This document shows positions 53,671-61,889 of a stretch of 64,000 nt of DNA, piece after piece. The notes beneath the pieces were generated by a model. That model had not been told where the DNA came from, searched no databases, and was given only the letters and a program-made list of their open reading frames with translations. The translations under genes and the position numbers were made by a program. How positions within the stretch are numbered: the stretch's first letter is position 1; each line of letters starts with the position of its first letter. This DNA comes from Pedobacter yulinensis (lineage in GTDB: Bacteria; Bacteroidota; Bacteroidia; Sphingobacteriales; Sphingobacteriaceae): assembly GCF_003029735.1 (NCBI RefSeq), contig NZ_KZ686269.1, forward strand, positions 1,178,001-1,242,000, in the 5' to 3' direction.

Positions 53671-53683
53671 GCTATCGTTATTT

Positions 53684-54508
53684 TTAGACGCCGCTGTATG
53701 CGTTAAAGCCGCCGTCGACCACGATGGTCTCGCCGTTTACAAATCCTGACGCATCACTGAGCAGGTAGACAAGGGTGCCGGTCAGTTCGACGGGGTTGCC
53801 GAGTCGGCCGTAGGGCGTATTGTTTACAAATTTCTGTGCACGGTCGGTATAAGATCCGTCCTTATTGGTCAGCAGGTCGCGGTTTTGTTCAGTAAGAAAC
53901 ACCCCCGGGGCAATCGCGTTGACCCGTACCTGATCGCCGTAGCGTTGCGCCAGCTCTACGGCCATCCACCGGGTATAACCTTCAATAGCCGTTTTGGCAA
54001 TGGTATAGCCGAGTACCCGGGTAATGGGCCGCTGGGCCGCGAGCGAAGAAATATTAATGATGCTTCCTTTGCCCTGCGCTGCGATCACTTTGCCAAAAAT
54101 ATGCGTTGGCAAAACAGTGCCGAACAGATTAAGATCGACGGCCTGCCTGGTATCGTTCATATTGGCGGCGAAGAGATCCTGGTCGGGTGCAATAACGGCG
54201 CCGGGTATGTTGCCTCCTGCGGCATTAACCAGCCCATCTATCCTGCCCCAGGCAGCAAGGATCTTGTCGCGGGCCGATACGAGTGCCTGCTCGTCGAGTA
54301 CATCGCAGATCAGCGCCATGGCTTCGGCGCCCGCGGCCTGAGCCATGGCCACACGCGCATGGGCACGCTCCTCGTTCCGGCCAATTACCGCCACCCGGGC
54401 ACCCGCCTGCGCAACGGCCTGCACAAACGCTTCGCCGAGTACGCCCGTTGCCCCGGTAATTACAACTACTTTTCCTTCCAGTGAAAATGGATTCTGATGA
54501 CCTGTCAT
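53684..54508 (-). CDS. SDR-type fructuronate/mannonate oxidoreductase
   Basis: A 274-residue short-chain dehydrogenase. FSLEGKVVVITGATGVLGEA opens it with the TGxxxGxG-type motif. NAAGGNIPGAVIAPDQDLFA, the catalytic Ser in IINISSLAAQRPITRVLG with YTIAKTAIEGYTRWMAVELA (YxxxK) and IAPGVFLTEQNRDLLTNKDG follow. It is the first gene of the leftward hexuronate operon, in the place where E. coli has UxuB (a polyol dehydrogenase). Bacteroidota use an SDR of this type for fructuronate to mannonate. The assignment is inferred from context and family. Confidence 0.85.
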   Translation of the reverse strand: MTGHQNPFSLEGKVVVITGATGVLGEAFVQAVAQAGARVAVIGRNEERAHARVAMAQAAGAEAMALICDVLDEQALVSARDKILAAWGRIDGLVNAAGGNIPGAVIAPDQDLFAANMNDTRQAVDLNLFGTVLPTHIFGKVIAAQGKGSIINISSLAAQRPITRVLGYTIAKTAIEGYTRWMAVELAQRYGDQVRVNAIAPGVFLTEQNRDLLTNKDGSYTDRAQKFVNNTPYGRLGNPVELTGTLVYLLSDASGFVNGETIVVDGGFNAYSGV

Positions 54509-54544
54509 AGCGGCTGATATTTGGTTGTTAACCGTGAATAACTC

Positions 54545-54582
54545 CGGTTAAGGAGTTCAATTTTAATAAAATATTTTGCCGC
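54545..54582 (-). promoter_or_regulatory. Putative promoter of the hexuronate operon
   Basis: On the minus strand the order is GCGGCA, 11 bases, TAAAATTG, 7 bases and TAACCG. TAAAATTG differs from TAnnTTTG at one position and may be the minus-7 box. The same block with 1-bp spacing differences occurs at 61757-61792. The operator lies 23 bp upstream. Confidence 0.5.
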
Positions 54583-54604
54583 TCACGGGAACAGCAGCTA
54601 AAAT

Positions 54605-54628
54605 ATTTACGAAAACGTTTGCGTAAAT
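54605..54628. promoter_or_regulatory. LacI-type operator dyad between the hexuronate SDR and kdgK
   Basis: A 24-bp near-palindrome: arms ATTTACG and CGTAAAT around the centre AAACGTTT, with 22 of 24 positions symmetric. The central CG and the dyad length fit LacI-family operators. It lies between the two divergent arms of the hexuronate locus. A copy matching at 21 of 24 positions is at 61814-61837. Confidence 0.65.
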
Positions 54629-54691
54629 AAATGGTTATGAGCGTTGACCGTATCGGCCATTTTCGGCAATTTTACAACATACCAGACGACC

Positions 54692-55687
54692 ATGAGCCAG
54701 GAAGAACACATCTTAATTTTCGGGGAACTCCTTTTACGCTTTAGTTCGACGGGGCAGGCTTTTATTAAAGATGAAAACCTCGCGCGTGTCTTCGTAGGCG
54801 GTGCAGAGGCAAACGCTGCCGCATCGCTTGGTCGATGGGGAGTGCCTTGCGCTTACCTGAGCAGGATTCCCGACAATGCACTGGCCGCCCAGGCGCTCGC
54901 TGAACTGGAGCGTCGTGGTGTCGATACCAGCCACGTATTGCGCGGTGGTGACCGCCTCGGGCAATACTTTTTGTTGTCTGCAGATGGGCTGAGCAAAGGC
55001 GAGGTCGTGTACGACCGGAAATATTCATCGTTCTCAGACCTGCGGCCCGGCATGATCGACTGGGAAACGGTACTGCGTTCCTACACCCGTTTTCACTGGA
55101 CGGCCCTCACCCCTGCCCTGAATCCGCATATGGCTGGTGTTTGTGCCGAAGCCCTCCAGACCGCAAGAAAGCTGGGGCTCAGCATTTCGGTCGACCTGAA
55201 TTACCGGAACCGCCTTTGGGATTTTGGCAAAGAGCCGATTGAAGTGATGCCCGAACTGGTGTCACAATGTGACGTGGTTATGGGAAATATCTGGGCGGCC
55301 GGTAAAATGCTCGGCATCGCGGTAAGCGATGGCCTGGAACGCTCCACACCGCCTGTCGTTTACCGGGAAGAGGCTGCGCGGTCGGCAGCCCTGCTCATGG
55401 GGGCTTTTCCCAACTGCCGGCATGTGGCCTACACATTCAGGTTTATGGACAACCCGGCACATAACCTTTTTTACGGTACCTATCATCAAAAAAACGGAAA
55501 CTTCAATTCTGCGGTTTATGAAACAACCAGTGTTGTAGACCGCATTGGCAGCGGCGATGCCTTTATGGCCGGCCTGCTTTTTGCACTTTGCACGGGCAAA
55601 ACGGGCCAGGAGGTCATTGACCTGGCTACGGCAGCAGGTTACAAAAAACTATTCGTAGCCGGCGATTTCGGCGACGGGGCTATCTGA
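54692..55687 (+). CDS. kdgK: 2-keto-3-deoxygluconate kinase (PfkB family)
   Basis: A 331-residue sugar kinase. ILIFGELLLRFSSTGQAF starts the PfkB fold and VGGAEANAAASLGRWGVPCA is the first family signature. RIGSGDAFMAGLLFALCTGK is the second, with the catalytic Asp in GSGDAF. It phosphorylates KDG to KDPG using ATP, the step after UxuA. The 55-residue KdgK-type loop with HVLRGGDRLGQYFLLSADGL fits ketodeoxygluconate kinases. The ATG at 54692 gives the family start; an earlier in-frame ATG at 54644 lies close to the operator. The eda gene starts 20 bp after the stop. Confidence 0.9.
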   Translation: MSQEEHILIFGELLLRFSSTGQAFIKDENLARVFVGGAEANAAASLGRWGVPCAYLSRIPDNALAAQALAELERRGVDTSHVLRGGDRLGQYFLLSADGLSKGEVVYDRKYSSFSDLRPGMIDWETVLRSYTRFHWTALTPALNPHMAGVCAEALQTARKLGLSISVDLNYRNRLWDFGKEPIEVMPELVSQCDVVMGNIWAAGKMLGIAVSDGLERSTPPVVYREEAARSAALLMGAFPNCRHVAYTFRFMDNPAHNLFYGTYHQKNGNFNSAVYETTSVVDRIGSGDAFMAGLLFALCTGKTGQEVIDLATAAGYKKLFVAGDFGDGAI

Positions 55688-55707
55688 TTCTTTTATTTAG
55701 AAAAAAC

Positions 55708-56349
55708 ATGCAAGCAACTCAATTACAAGATATTTTACATGTACCGGTTATACCGGTTTATTACAACGACAATCCCGAAACCTGTGCGTCGATATTGCGT
55801 GCCTGCTACAGCGGGGGCATACGCACCTTCGAATTTACCAACCGTGGCGCGGCTGCCGCAGACAATTTCAGGCAATTGCTGCAACTACGCGACCAGGAAA
55901 TGCCTGACCTCAAAATGGGAATCGGTACGATTAAAACCGCTGCAGATGCAGACCAGTTCATTTCAATTGGTGCCGATTTTATTGTCAGCCCGATCGTTAG
56001 CCGCGAAGTGGCGGCAGTGGCTGCCCAACCGGGCATACTCTGGATACCTGGCTGCATGACGCCTACCGAAATTGCCCTGGCGGAAGACCTGGGCGCCAAC
56101 CTTGTGAAGTTATTTCCCGGAGATACGCTCGGTACAGGGTTTCTCAAAGCCATTAAGCCGCTCTTCAGCGGGTTGAAGTTCATGCCCACGGGGGGTGTTG
56201 AACCGAACAGGGAAAGCATCACAACCTGGTTTGATGCGGGTGCAAGCGCCGTGGGGCTCGGTTCCAAGCTGTTTGCCGGTACAAATGAAGCCGGCTTCGG
56301 GCAGCTCAGCCTGCGGTGCGAACAACTTATAAAGGCGCTGCCCCTTTAG
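55708..56349 (+). CDS. eda: KDPG/KHG aldolase
   Basis: A 213-residue class I aldolase that splits KDPG into pyruvate and glyceraldehyde 3-phosphate. VPVIPVYYNDNPETCASILR opens the barrel. GGIRTFEFTNRGAAAADNFR holds the catalytic Glu and Arg segment (E45-type). PDLKMGIGTIKTAADADQFI, IPGCMTPTEIALAEDLGANL and VKLFPGDTLGTGFLKAI follow, with the Schiff-base Lys in VKLFPG. It ends the rightward arm of the hexuronate locus. Its stop overlaps the convergent serine hydrolase gene by 4 bp. Confidence 0.93.
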   Translation: MQATQLQDILHVPVIPVYYNDNPETCASILRACYSGGIRTFEFTNRGAAAADNFRQLLQLRDQEMPDLKMGIGTIKTAADADQFISIGADFIVSPIVSREVAAVAAQPGILWIPGCMTPTEIALAEDLGANLVKLFPGDTLGTGFLKAIKPLFSGLKFMPTGGVEPNRESITTWFDAGASAVGLGSKLFAGTNEAGFGQLSLRCEQLIKALPL

Positions 56350-57755
56350 TGCTGTACACTGCCGCCAAGCATTTTCAAAAGTTTCCCTGCAAGCGCATCA
56401 ACGCTGGTATCTGAGTTGCTCAACACGACGATTCCCGTTGCCTTCGAGGGATTAAAGCCCAGGAAGGACCTGAAACCTGCCGTGCCGCCATTGTGCCAAA
56501 CCAGTCCGTCATCCCCATCCAGCACCCAGCACAGTCCCGATTTTCGCGGGCCCGAGCCCGCAACCGCCAGCTGTGCGGTACGCAAGACCGGCTCTTTTCG
56601 TTCCATGTTGGCCCTGAGGTAGTTGAGCATATCAGGTAGCGTCGATTTAAGCCCGCCTGCAGGATCAAAGACATTCATTGTCCAGTACCCCGCGGCCTTT
56701 CCCGTTTGTCCGCTGTAACCTCTGGCGAGGGTGGCTTCCGCGGCCTTCGGTGCGAATGAAGTATGCTGCATCTCTAGCGGCTGAAGGATTTTAGCACTGA
56801 TCTGTTCGGCAACAGGCGCTTTGACAGCTCGTTCAAGCACAAGACCAAGCACGGCGATGCCAAGATTGCTGTACACCTCCCGCGTGCCGGGCACGGTATC
56901 GGGCTTTACAAGCCGGAGGTAACCCAGCAAGGCCTCCCTGCTGTAAGACCGGTATGGGTCATCGGCAGAGTAACCCGGCTGTGTTTCAAAGTCGGCAGGC
57001 ATCCGCGGCAAACCTGAACGGTGCGTGGCCAGGTCTCTTATCCTGACGGCCCTGCCCTGGCGATGCAGATCAGGATACGATCCGGGTAAGAATTTTCTGA
57101 TATCATCATCCAGGTTAAGTTTGCCCGCGTTCAGGGCAGCAGCGAGGGCCGCGCCGGTGAAGGTTTTGGTAATGGATCCTATCTCAAAAACCGTAGTTCC
57201 TGTTGTGTGTTCGGCATGGTCAAACGCGGGCGTCCCGTAGTAAAGGGTATCGGTTCTGCGGCCGGTCGCCACCGCCATGGCCAATGCCGAATTGCCTGCT
57301 ACCGACATAAATCCACGTACCAGGCTGTCGGCCTGCTTTAAAAAACCGGTATTGCGCGGGTTGTTGGTATAGATCTGGGCGGTTTCACGAAGCGGGCGCC
57401 ACATCATGAATGCGATTTTTTTCGCCGCATCGGGCATAAAGATAAAAGACCGGGAACCCCGCTCAAACCTGACCAGGTAGTAAAACTGTCCGTTTTCCCG
57501 GTGAACAACCTGCCCCGAGACCATGTTCCCCAGGCCTGCGCGCAAAGCGTTTGCAAAGAAGGCTGTGATATCCTTTTCAGGCACCCGCTGTCTGAAGGTA
57601 TCACTAAGCATCTGGTAAAGCTCCGGGTACCGCGCAGCATTATAAGATTCGGTAAGCCGGCTGAAAAGCGAGTCGGCCAGCCCTTGTTGCTGCGCATGCA
57701 GGCTGCAAAAAGGCGCTAAAGCCAGGATCAGCAGCGCCCGGAGTATTTTCTTCAT
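56346..57755 (-). CDS. Exported serine hydrolase (beta-lactamase/DD-peptidase fold)
   Basis: A 469-residue exported protein (signal peptide ending SLHAQ). Residues about 25-125 are a DUF3887-like domain (FSRLTESYNAARYPELYQML). Residues about 145-465 are a class C beta-lactamase-like fold with SxxK in FEIGSITKTFTGAALAAALN (nucleophile Ser), YxN in REVYSNLGIAVLGLV and HxG in LVWHNGGTAGFRSFLG. Real substrates of such proteins are esters or peptides and rarely beta-lactams. It is 35 bp downstream of the GH130 gene, so it may be the last gene of the glycoside operon; a TACTTTTC box (57768-57775) could give it its own promoter. Confidence 0.85.
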   Translation of the reverse strand: MKKILRALLILALAPFCSLHAQQQGLADSLFSRLTESYNAARYPELYQMLSDTFRQRVPEKDITAFFANALRAGLGNMVSGQVVHRENGQFYYLVRFERGSRSFIFMPDAAKKIAFMMWRPLRETAQIYTNNPRNTGFLKQADSLVRGFMSVAGNSALAMAVATGRRTDTLYYGTPAFDHAEHTTGTTVFEIGSITKTFTGAALAAALNAGKLNLDDDIRKFLPGSYPDLHRQGRAVRIRDLATHRSGLPRMPADFETQPGYSADDPYRSYSREALLGYLRLVKPDTVPGTREVYSNLGIAVLGLVLERAVKAPVAEQISAKILQPLEMQHTSFAPKAAEATLARGYSGQTGKAAGYWTMNVFDPAGGLKSTLPDMLNYLRANMERKEPVLRTAQLAVAGSGPRKSGLCWVLDGDDGLVWHNGGTAGFRSFLGFNPSKATGIVVLSNSDTSVDALAGKLLKMLGGSVQH

Positions 57756-57790
57756 GTCCCTAATATCGGAAAAGTAAAATGCGCAGCCAA

Positions 57791-58900
57791 CTATCTGACT
57801 GGTGCCACAGCCACGCTTACCCTAGAGTCTGCACAGCCGTAATACAGAAACCATTTCCCGTCTTTGAGCACCATACCTTCTATGAAGACTGTTCCCGCGG
57901 GGTATTGGCCGCTTTTCTCAAACTCCTCAACCGGAAAAAAGAAAGGTTTGTCAAGCCGGGATACAAACCGCAGCGGGTCGCGGGCGTCGAACAAGGCCTG
58001 CCCGGCGGTATAGGTGTTTTTCGGAAAGTCCGGGCTGGCATTATCATTACCCAGGTTCTTGCCATTATACAGCAGCACGACCCCTTTTTCAGTCCATATT
58101 GCGGGGGGACCGCATTCGGTCAGGTCACTGTCGAAATAGCCTTTTCTGGGCGACATCAGGATTTTCAGACTTCCATCCTGGTTGGTAACCGGTTCCCAGT
58201 TAACCAGGTCGGTCGACACCGCAGCGTAAACGTGACGCTCGCCCCAGTACATGAGGTATTTGCCGTTGATCCTGGCCATGACCTGCCTGCCGTCTTTGAT
58301 CCGGGTCAGGACCGATGCCGACTTGGAAGCGATGTTGTGAAAGCGGCCGCCATACGCGGCCTCAAAAGCGGGTCCGTGTTTTTTCCAGTGCACAAGGTCT
58401 TTGCTGGTCGCTGCTCCTATCCTGGGCGTTTTGTTGTTCCATTGCGTATACAGCATGAGGTAGGTGCCGTCTTCAGTAACGCTGACGCGGGGATCTTCAC
58501 AGCCGCCTTTCCATTCAAACGCTTGCTGTTCATCGACATCGGGGTAGAGCACCGGCGTGGCACGGCGGGTAAACCGCAGTCCGTCTTTGCTTTCGGCCAG
58601 GCCAATGCGTGAGGTTCGGTGACCGATGGCAATACCCGATTTATCTTCTGCCCGGTAGAGCACATAAATTTTTCCGTCTTTCAGGGCGGCCGCCGGGTTG
58701 AAGGTATCATTCGATTGCCAGGCAATTCTGCGGCCCGTCATGGGGTCATTAAAATAGGTAGAGGTATCAGGCGAAATTACCGGGTTCAGACCTTGTGGAC
58801 GCAAAAAGGGCCCGAAGGCCCATTCTGGAAGTGCTGAAGACTGTTGTGCGGCAGCAGTAAGGTTAAGCGGCAGCAACAGGAATAACAGGAATCTTCTCAT
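57791..58900 (-). CDS. Exported GH130-family glycosidase/phosphorylase
   Basis: A 369-residue protein with a signal peptide (ending TAAAQ) and a five-bladed propeller of the GH130 type. Motifs: DTFNPAAALKDGKIYVLYRA, the family signature KGGCEDPRVSVTEDGTYLML with the catalytic acid region, GYFDSDLTECGPPAIWTEKG and the end GMVLKDGKWFLYYGCADSRV. GH130 enzymes are mannoside phosphorylases or beta-1,2-mannosidases. Export of this one favours hydrolysis outside the cytosol, but the substrate is not clear. It is third in the DUF1080 operon, with 21 bp to the gene upstream. Confidence 0.88.
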   Translation of the reverse strand: MRRFLLFLLLPLNLTAAAQQSSALPEWAFGPFLRPQGLNPVISPDTSTYFNDPMTGRRIAWQSNDTFNPAAALKDGKIYVLYRAEDKSGIAIGHRTSRIGLAESKDGLRFTRRATPVLYPDVDEQQAFEWKGGCEDPRVSVTEDGTYLMLYTQWNNKTPRIGAATSKDLVHWKKHGPAFEAAYGGRFHNIASKSASVLTRIKDGRQVMARINGKYLMYWGERHVYAAVSTDLVNWEPVTNQDGSLKILMSPRKGYFDSDLTECGPPAIWTEKGVVLLYNGKNLGNDNASPDFPKNTYTAGQALFDARDPLRFVSRLDKPFFFPVEEFEKSGQYPAGTVFIEGMVLKDGKWFLYYGCADSRVSVAVAPVR

Positions 58901-58921
58901 GAGGTGTGCATTTCTTGCAGA

Positions 58922-60280
58922 TTAATATTTAAAAACCTTTCCGTTAACCAGCACTTCCTGCCGCTTTTCGTCGAAGGTAGCCTTGCCGCCGGTACGAACT
59001 GCAGCGTTGGTCATGATGTTGGCAATGGAATGGTAATAGCCTGCCTCGACCGGCGCATTCGTTTCTTTGCGGCTTCTGATGCATTCCATCCAGTTGCGCA
59101 TATGCGCCGAACTCAGGGCATCGCCGCCGGTGTTTGCCGAGGCTGCAACCGGCGATGCCAGGCTGGGCAGGCTCGCTTCGGCAAGCAGGTTCGCCTTCAT
59201 GTTCATCGCTTTTGCAGCATTTTCAGTCAAACCGCCTTTGGGCGATATCTTATTGGTAATGAGGTTCAGTTCGCCGCCATTTGAATAATAAATTTCGGCC
59301 GGACGCTCATCTCCATTGTGCATGCGCGAGGTGAAGACAACCTGGAAACCGTTTTGCGGATCATTCTGCGGGCCATAATCAAATACCGCTGTTGTGGTGT
59401 CCCAGTTGCGGCGTCCGTCCTTCCACTGGTAAATGCCGCCGTTGGCAGTGACGCTGCGCGGATGCTGGAGGCCGGTAAACCAGTGCACCGTATCGATCTG
59501 GTGCGACATCCATTGTCCGGGCATGCCCGAAGAATAGGGCCAGAACAGACGGTACTCCAGGTATTTGCGAGGATCCCAGGCCTCGAATGGCCGGTTAATC
59601 AGGAAACGTTTCCAATCGGTATCCTGCTCACGGAGTCTCTCGACCAGGGCTGGTCTGCGCCAGCGGCCAGGCTGGTTAACATTCCAGCTGAGCTCAACCA
59701 TGGTGATGGCGCCGAACTTACCATCCTTAATAAAATTAGCAGCAGCCTTGTAGTTGTTGCCGCTTCTGCGCTGCGAACCGATCTGGACCACCTGCTTCGA
59801 TGCTTTAATGGCTTTCAGCGCCGCGCGGTTGTCTTCCATGGTTTCGGCAAAAGGCTTTTCGCAATACACGTCGCACTTTGCCTGCACAGCTTCGATGGCG
59901 TGCACAGCATGCTGAAAATCGGCTGTGCTAACGATCACAGCGTCGATGTCTTTCAGGCCGTACAGTTCTTCATTGTTGCGACAGCCGGTAATGTCATGAC
60001 CGAACTTGGATTTAAGGTGGTCAACGCCCAGCCCCCGGCGATAGTTCCAGAGGTCTGAAACGGCCACGATATCAAAATTCAATTCTTTGTTGTGGTGAAG
60101 GAAACAGGGAAGCAGGGTGTCTTTGAACCGGTCGGAAAAACCGACAACCCCTACCCGCACCCGGTCATTTGCACCGATGATGTTTGCATAACTTTTGGCA
60201 CTGAAGCCCATGGCGCCAAGGTAAGTCCCCGCGGTGGCTATGGCCGATTGTTTAATAAAGTCTCTTCTCGTTGTTGACAT
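58922..60280 (-). CDS. Tat-exported Gfo/Idh/MocA-family oxidoreductase
   Basis: A 452-residue oxidoreductase. The N-terminus STTRRDFIKQSAIATAGTYL is a twin-arginine signal. The Rossmann fold follows (RVRVGVVGFSDRFKDTLLPC), then VIVSTADFQHAVHAIEAVQA and KCDVYCEKPFAETMEDNRAA with the conserved EKP motif. The C-terminal part has the Gfo/Idh fold with GMPGQWMSHQIDTVHWFTGL. Exported members carry tightly bound NAD(H) and oxidise or interconvert sugars, including 3-keto-glycoside chemistry. It lies between the DUF1080 and GH130 genes in one operon. Confidence 0.9.
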   Translation of the reverse strand: MSTTRRDFIKQSAIATAGTYLGAMGFSAKSYANIIGANDRVRVGVVGFSDRFKDTLLPCFLHHNKELNFDIVAVSDLWNYRRGLGVDHLKSKFGHDITGCRNNEELYGLKDIDAVIVSTADFQHAVHAIEAVQAKCDVYCEKPFAETMEDNRAALKAIKASKQVVQIGSQRRSGNNYKAAANFIKDGKFGAITMVELSWNVNQPGRWRRPALVERLREQDTDWKRFLINRPFEAWDPRKYLEYRLFWPYSSGMPGQWMSHQIDTVHWFTGLQHPRSVTANGGIYQWKDGRRNWDTTTAVFDYGPQNDPQNGFQVVFTSRMHNGDERPAEIYYSNGGELNLITNKISPKGGLTENAAKAMNMKANLLAEASLPSLASPVAASANTGGDALSSAHMRNWMECIRSRKETNAPVEAGYYHSIANIMTNAAVRTGGKATFDEKRQEVLVNGKVFKY

Positions 60281-60343
60281 GTCTTGGTTTGATTATTTGG
60301 TCTGTGTGGAGGCCGCTGAGCAACCGAAAGGTGGTCCCCGCGC

Positions 60344-61705
60344 CTATAGTTCTTTGATCTTGATGCTTCTGAACGATACCCGATCGCCATGGTCCTGCAG
60401 CAAGATGTGTCCTTTCGGCGCCATGCCGAAGTTCGGCCAGTTTTTGTATTTACTCAAGGCAACGAGGTCCAGGAACGCTTTCGATCCACGTGTGTACTCA
60501 ATGACCTTCTGGCCATTGAGCCAGTGTTCCACGCGCTTGTCCGGAAACACCTTCAATACGCCCTGGTTCCATTCGCCGATTGGCCGCAATACATTGGTCG
60601 GCCGTTTAGATTTCATCAGGTCGTAAAGCGAGGCCAGGGTGCGGTTACCTTCGCGACCGAGTTTTGCATCAGGATGCACCTCATCGTCAAGCACCTGGTA
60701 TTCCAGCCCGATTGCCGAGCCTTTGTTGCCCTCACTTTCGGTTACAAAATATTTCACACCGCTGTTTGCACCTTTGGTCAGGCGAAAATCGAACTTCAGC
60801 TCGAAGGCCGCATATTGTTTTTCGGTAACGATGTCTCCGCCGTTTGTCGACTCACCACCATCAGCCTTGACCACGCTCAGCTCGCCATCGGCTATAGCCC
60901 AGCCCTTTTCCGGGAAAGTCTTTTTGTAGGCGCCGCGCCAGCCCCGCGTCGTTTTCCCATCCCACAACAATCCGAAACCCTGGCTTTTTTCAAGGGGCGA
61001 CAAATAGTTAGGTATGGTATTGACCACAAAGATGCGGTCGGCAGGTGCTGCTTTGATATTACCGGTCTGGATGCGGATGTTGCGCCACCTGATTTGCTTG
61101 CCGGGCTGATCATTTTTCCCGATCGAGTGTACCTGCAGGGCAATGAACCCCTCACGCGTTTTGTCGTCGACCAGGCACGCGGTAGGCACACCATTTAACC
61201 AGATGCGGATCTGGTTGCCGATACATTCGATCTTGTACTTGTTCCACTGGTTATTTTTAAACGCGTTTTTACCAAGCGGATTAAGCTCCATCGGGTAGAG
61301 CCAGCCACGCCTGGCCTCATCGTAAATACCTCCGCTCCAGGCGCGTTCTGAGGGGTCAACTTCTGCCTGGTAACCGTGCACGCGCCCGTTCTGGTAATCA
61401 GAACGGCTTTCGCTTCTGAACTGGATGCCGGAATTCATCGCCGGATCGACGAACAGTTCAAGCTCCAAAACAAAATCACCATAGTTCTTTTGCGTGGCAA
61501 GAAACGAGTTGGGTTCGCCCGAGACGGTCGTGCCTACGATCTCGCCGTTTTTTACTTCATATTTTGCTTTGCCGTTCAGCTGTTTCCAGCCCGACAGGTC
61601 CTTGCCGTTAAAGAGGTTTTCCCAGCCCCGGTTACCCTGGGCATGCACGGCAGCATGAAAGGAAACGGCTACAAACAAACAGGGCAACAGGAATTTCATT
61701 TTCAT
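60344..61705 (-). CDS. Exported protein with two DUF1080 (3-keto-disaccharide hydrolase-type) domains
   Basis: A 453-residue exported protein (signal peptide ending AAVHAQ). Domain 1 (about 25-215) contains [40 protein letters not shown] and [19 protein letters not shown]. Domain 2 (about 240-453) repeats it with [39 protein letters not shown] and [23 protein letters not shown]1080 domains are jelly rolls; characterised members cleave 3-keto-glycosides. A double domain is a variation on the usual single-domain length. It is the first gene of the leftward glycoside operon and follows the operator and promoter at 61757-61837. Confidence 0.9.
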   Translation of the reverse strand: MKMKFLLPCLFVAVSFHAAVHAQGNRGWENLFNGKDLSGWKQLNGKAKYEVKNGEIVGTTVSGEPNSFLATQKNYGDFVLELELFVDPAMNSGIQFRSESRSDYQNGRVHGYQAEVDPSERAWSGGIYDEARRGWLYPMELNPLGKNAFKNNQWNKYKIECIGNQIRIWLNGVPTACLVDDKTREGFIALQVHSIGKNDQPGKQIRWRNIRIQTGNIKAAPADRIFVVNTIPNYLSPLEKSQGFGLLWDGKTTRGWRGAYKKTFPEKGWAIADGELSVVKADGGESTNGGDIVTEKQYAAFELKFDFRLTKGANSGVKYFVTESEGNKGSAIGLEYQVLDDEVHPDAKLGREGNRTLASLYDLMKSKRPTNVLRPIGEWNQGVLKVFPDKRVEHWLNGQKVIEYTRGSKAFLDLVALSKYKNWPNFGMAPKGHILLQDHGDRVSFRSIKIKEL

Positions 61706-61756
61706 ATATCAGAATTGGAGTTAATAATCAGGTCTATATCTGGTTGCCCTTCCGGG

Positions 61757-61792
61757 CGGTTAGTAACTCAATTTTAGGAAATTATATGCCGC
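61757..61792 (-). promoter_or_regulatory. Putative promoter of the DUF1080 operon
   Basis: On the minus strand: GCGGCA, 10 bases, TAAAATTG, 6 bases, TAACCG. It is the twin of the block at 54545-54582, differing by 1 bp in each spacer. Confidence 0.5.
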
Positions 61793-61813
61793 GAAGAGAG
61801 AAATACACGAAAA

Positions 61814-61837
61814 ATTTACGAAAACGATTGCGTAACA
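61814..61837. promoter_or_regulatory. Second LacI-type operator dyad
   Basis: It matches the 54605-54628 site at 21 of 24 positions and in the same orientation: ATTTACGAAAACG, then an A instead of T, then TTGCGTAA. It lies 22 bp upstream of the promoter block, against 23 bp at the other site, so it has the same position relative to its leftward operon. Confidence 0.6.
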
Positions 61838-61870
61838 AAAAAGCCCGCTTCCTTTCCAGAAACGGGCTTT
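61837..61870 (-). terminator. Terminator after cysN
   Basis: On the minus strand: stem AAAGCCCG/CGGGCTTT with a 15-nt loop that can pair further (TTC/GAA), ending in six T. Its last base touches the operator at 61814-61837. Confidence 0.8.
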
Positions 61871-61889
61871 AGTACTTGTTTGTTAGCCG

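Noticed and set aside
53885..54484. A 199-codon open frame antisense to the SDR of the hexuronate operon
   Set aside because: The SDR has all its motifs. The antisense frame has no convincing start context or fold.
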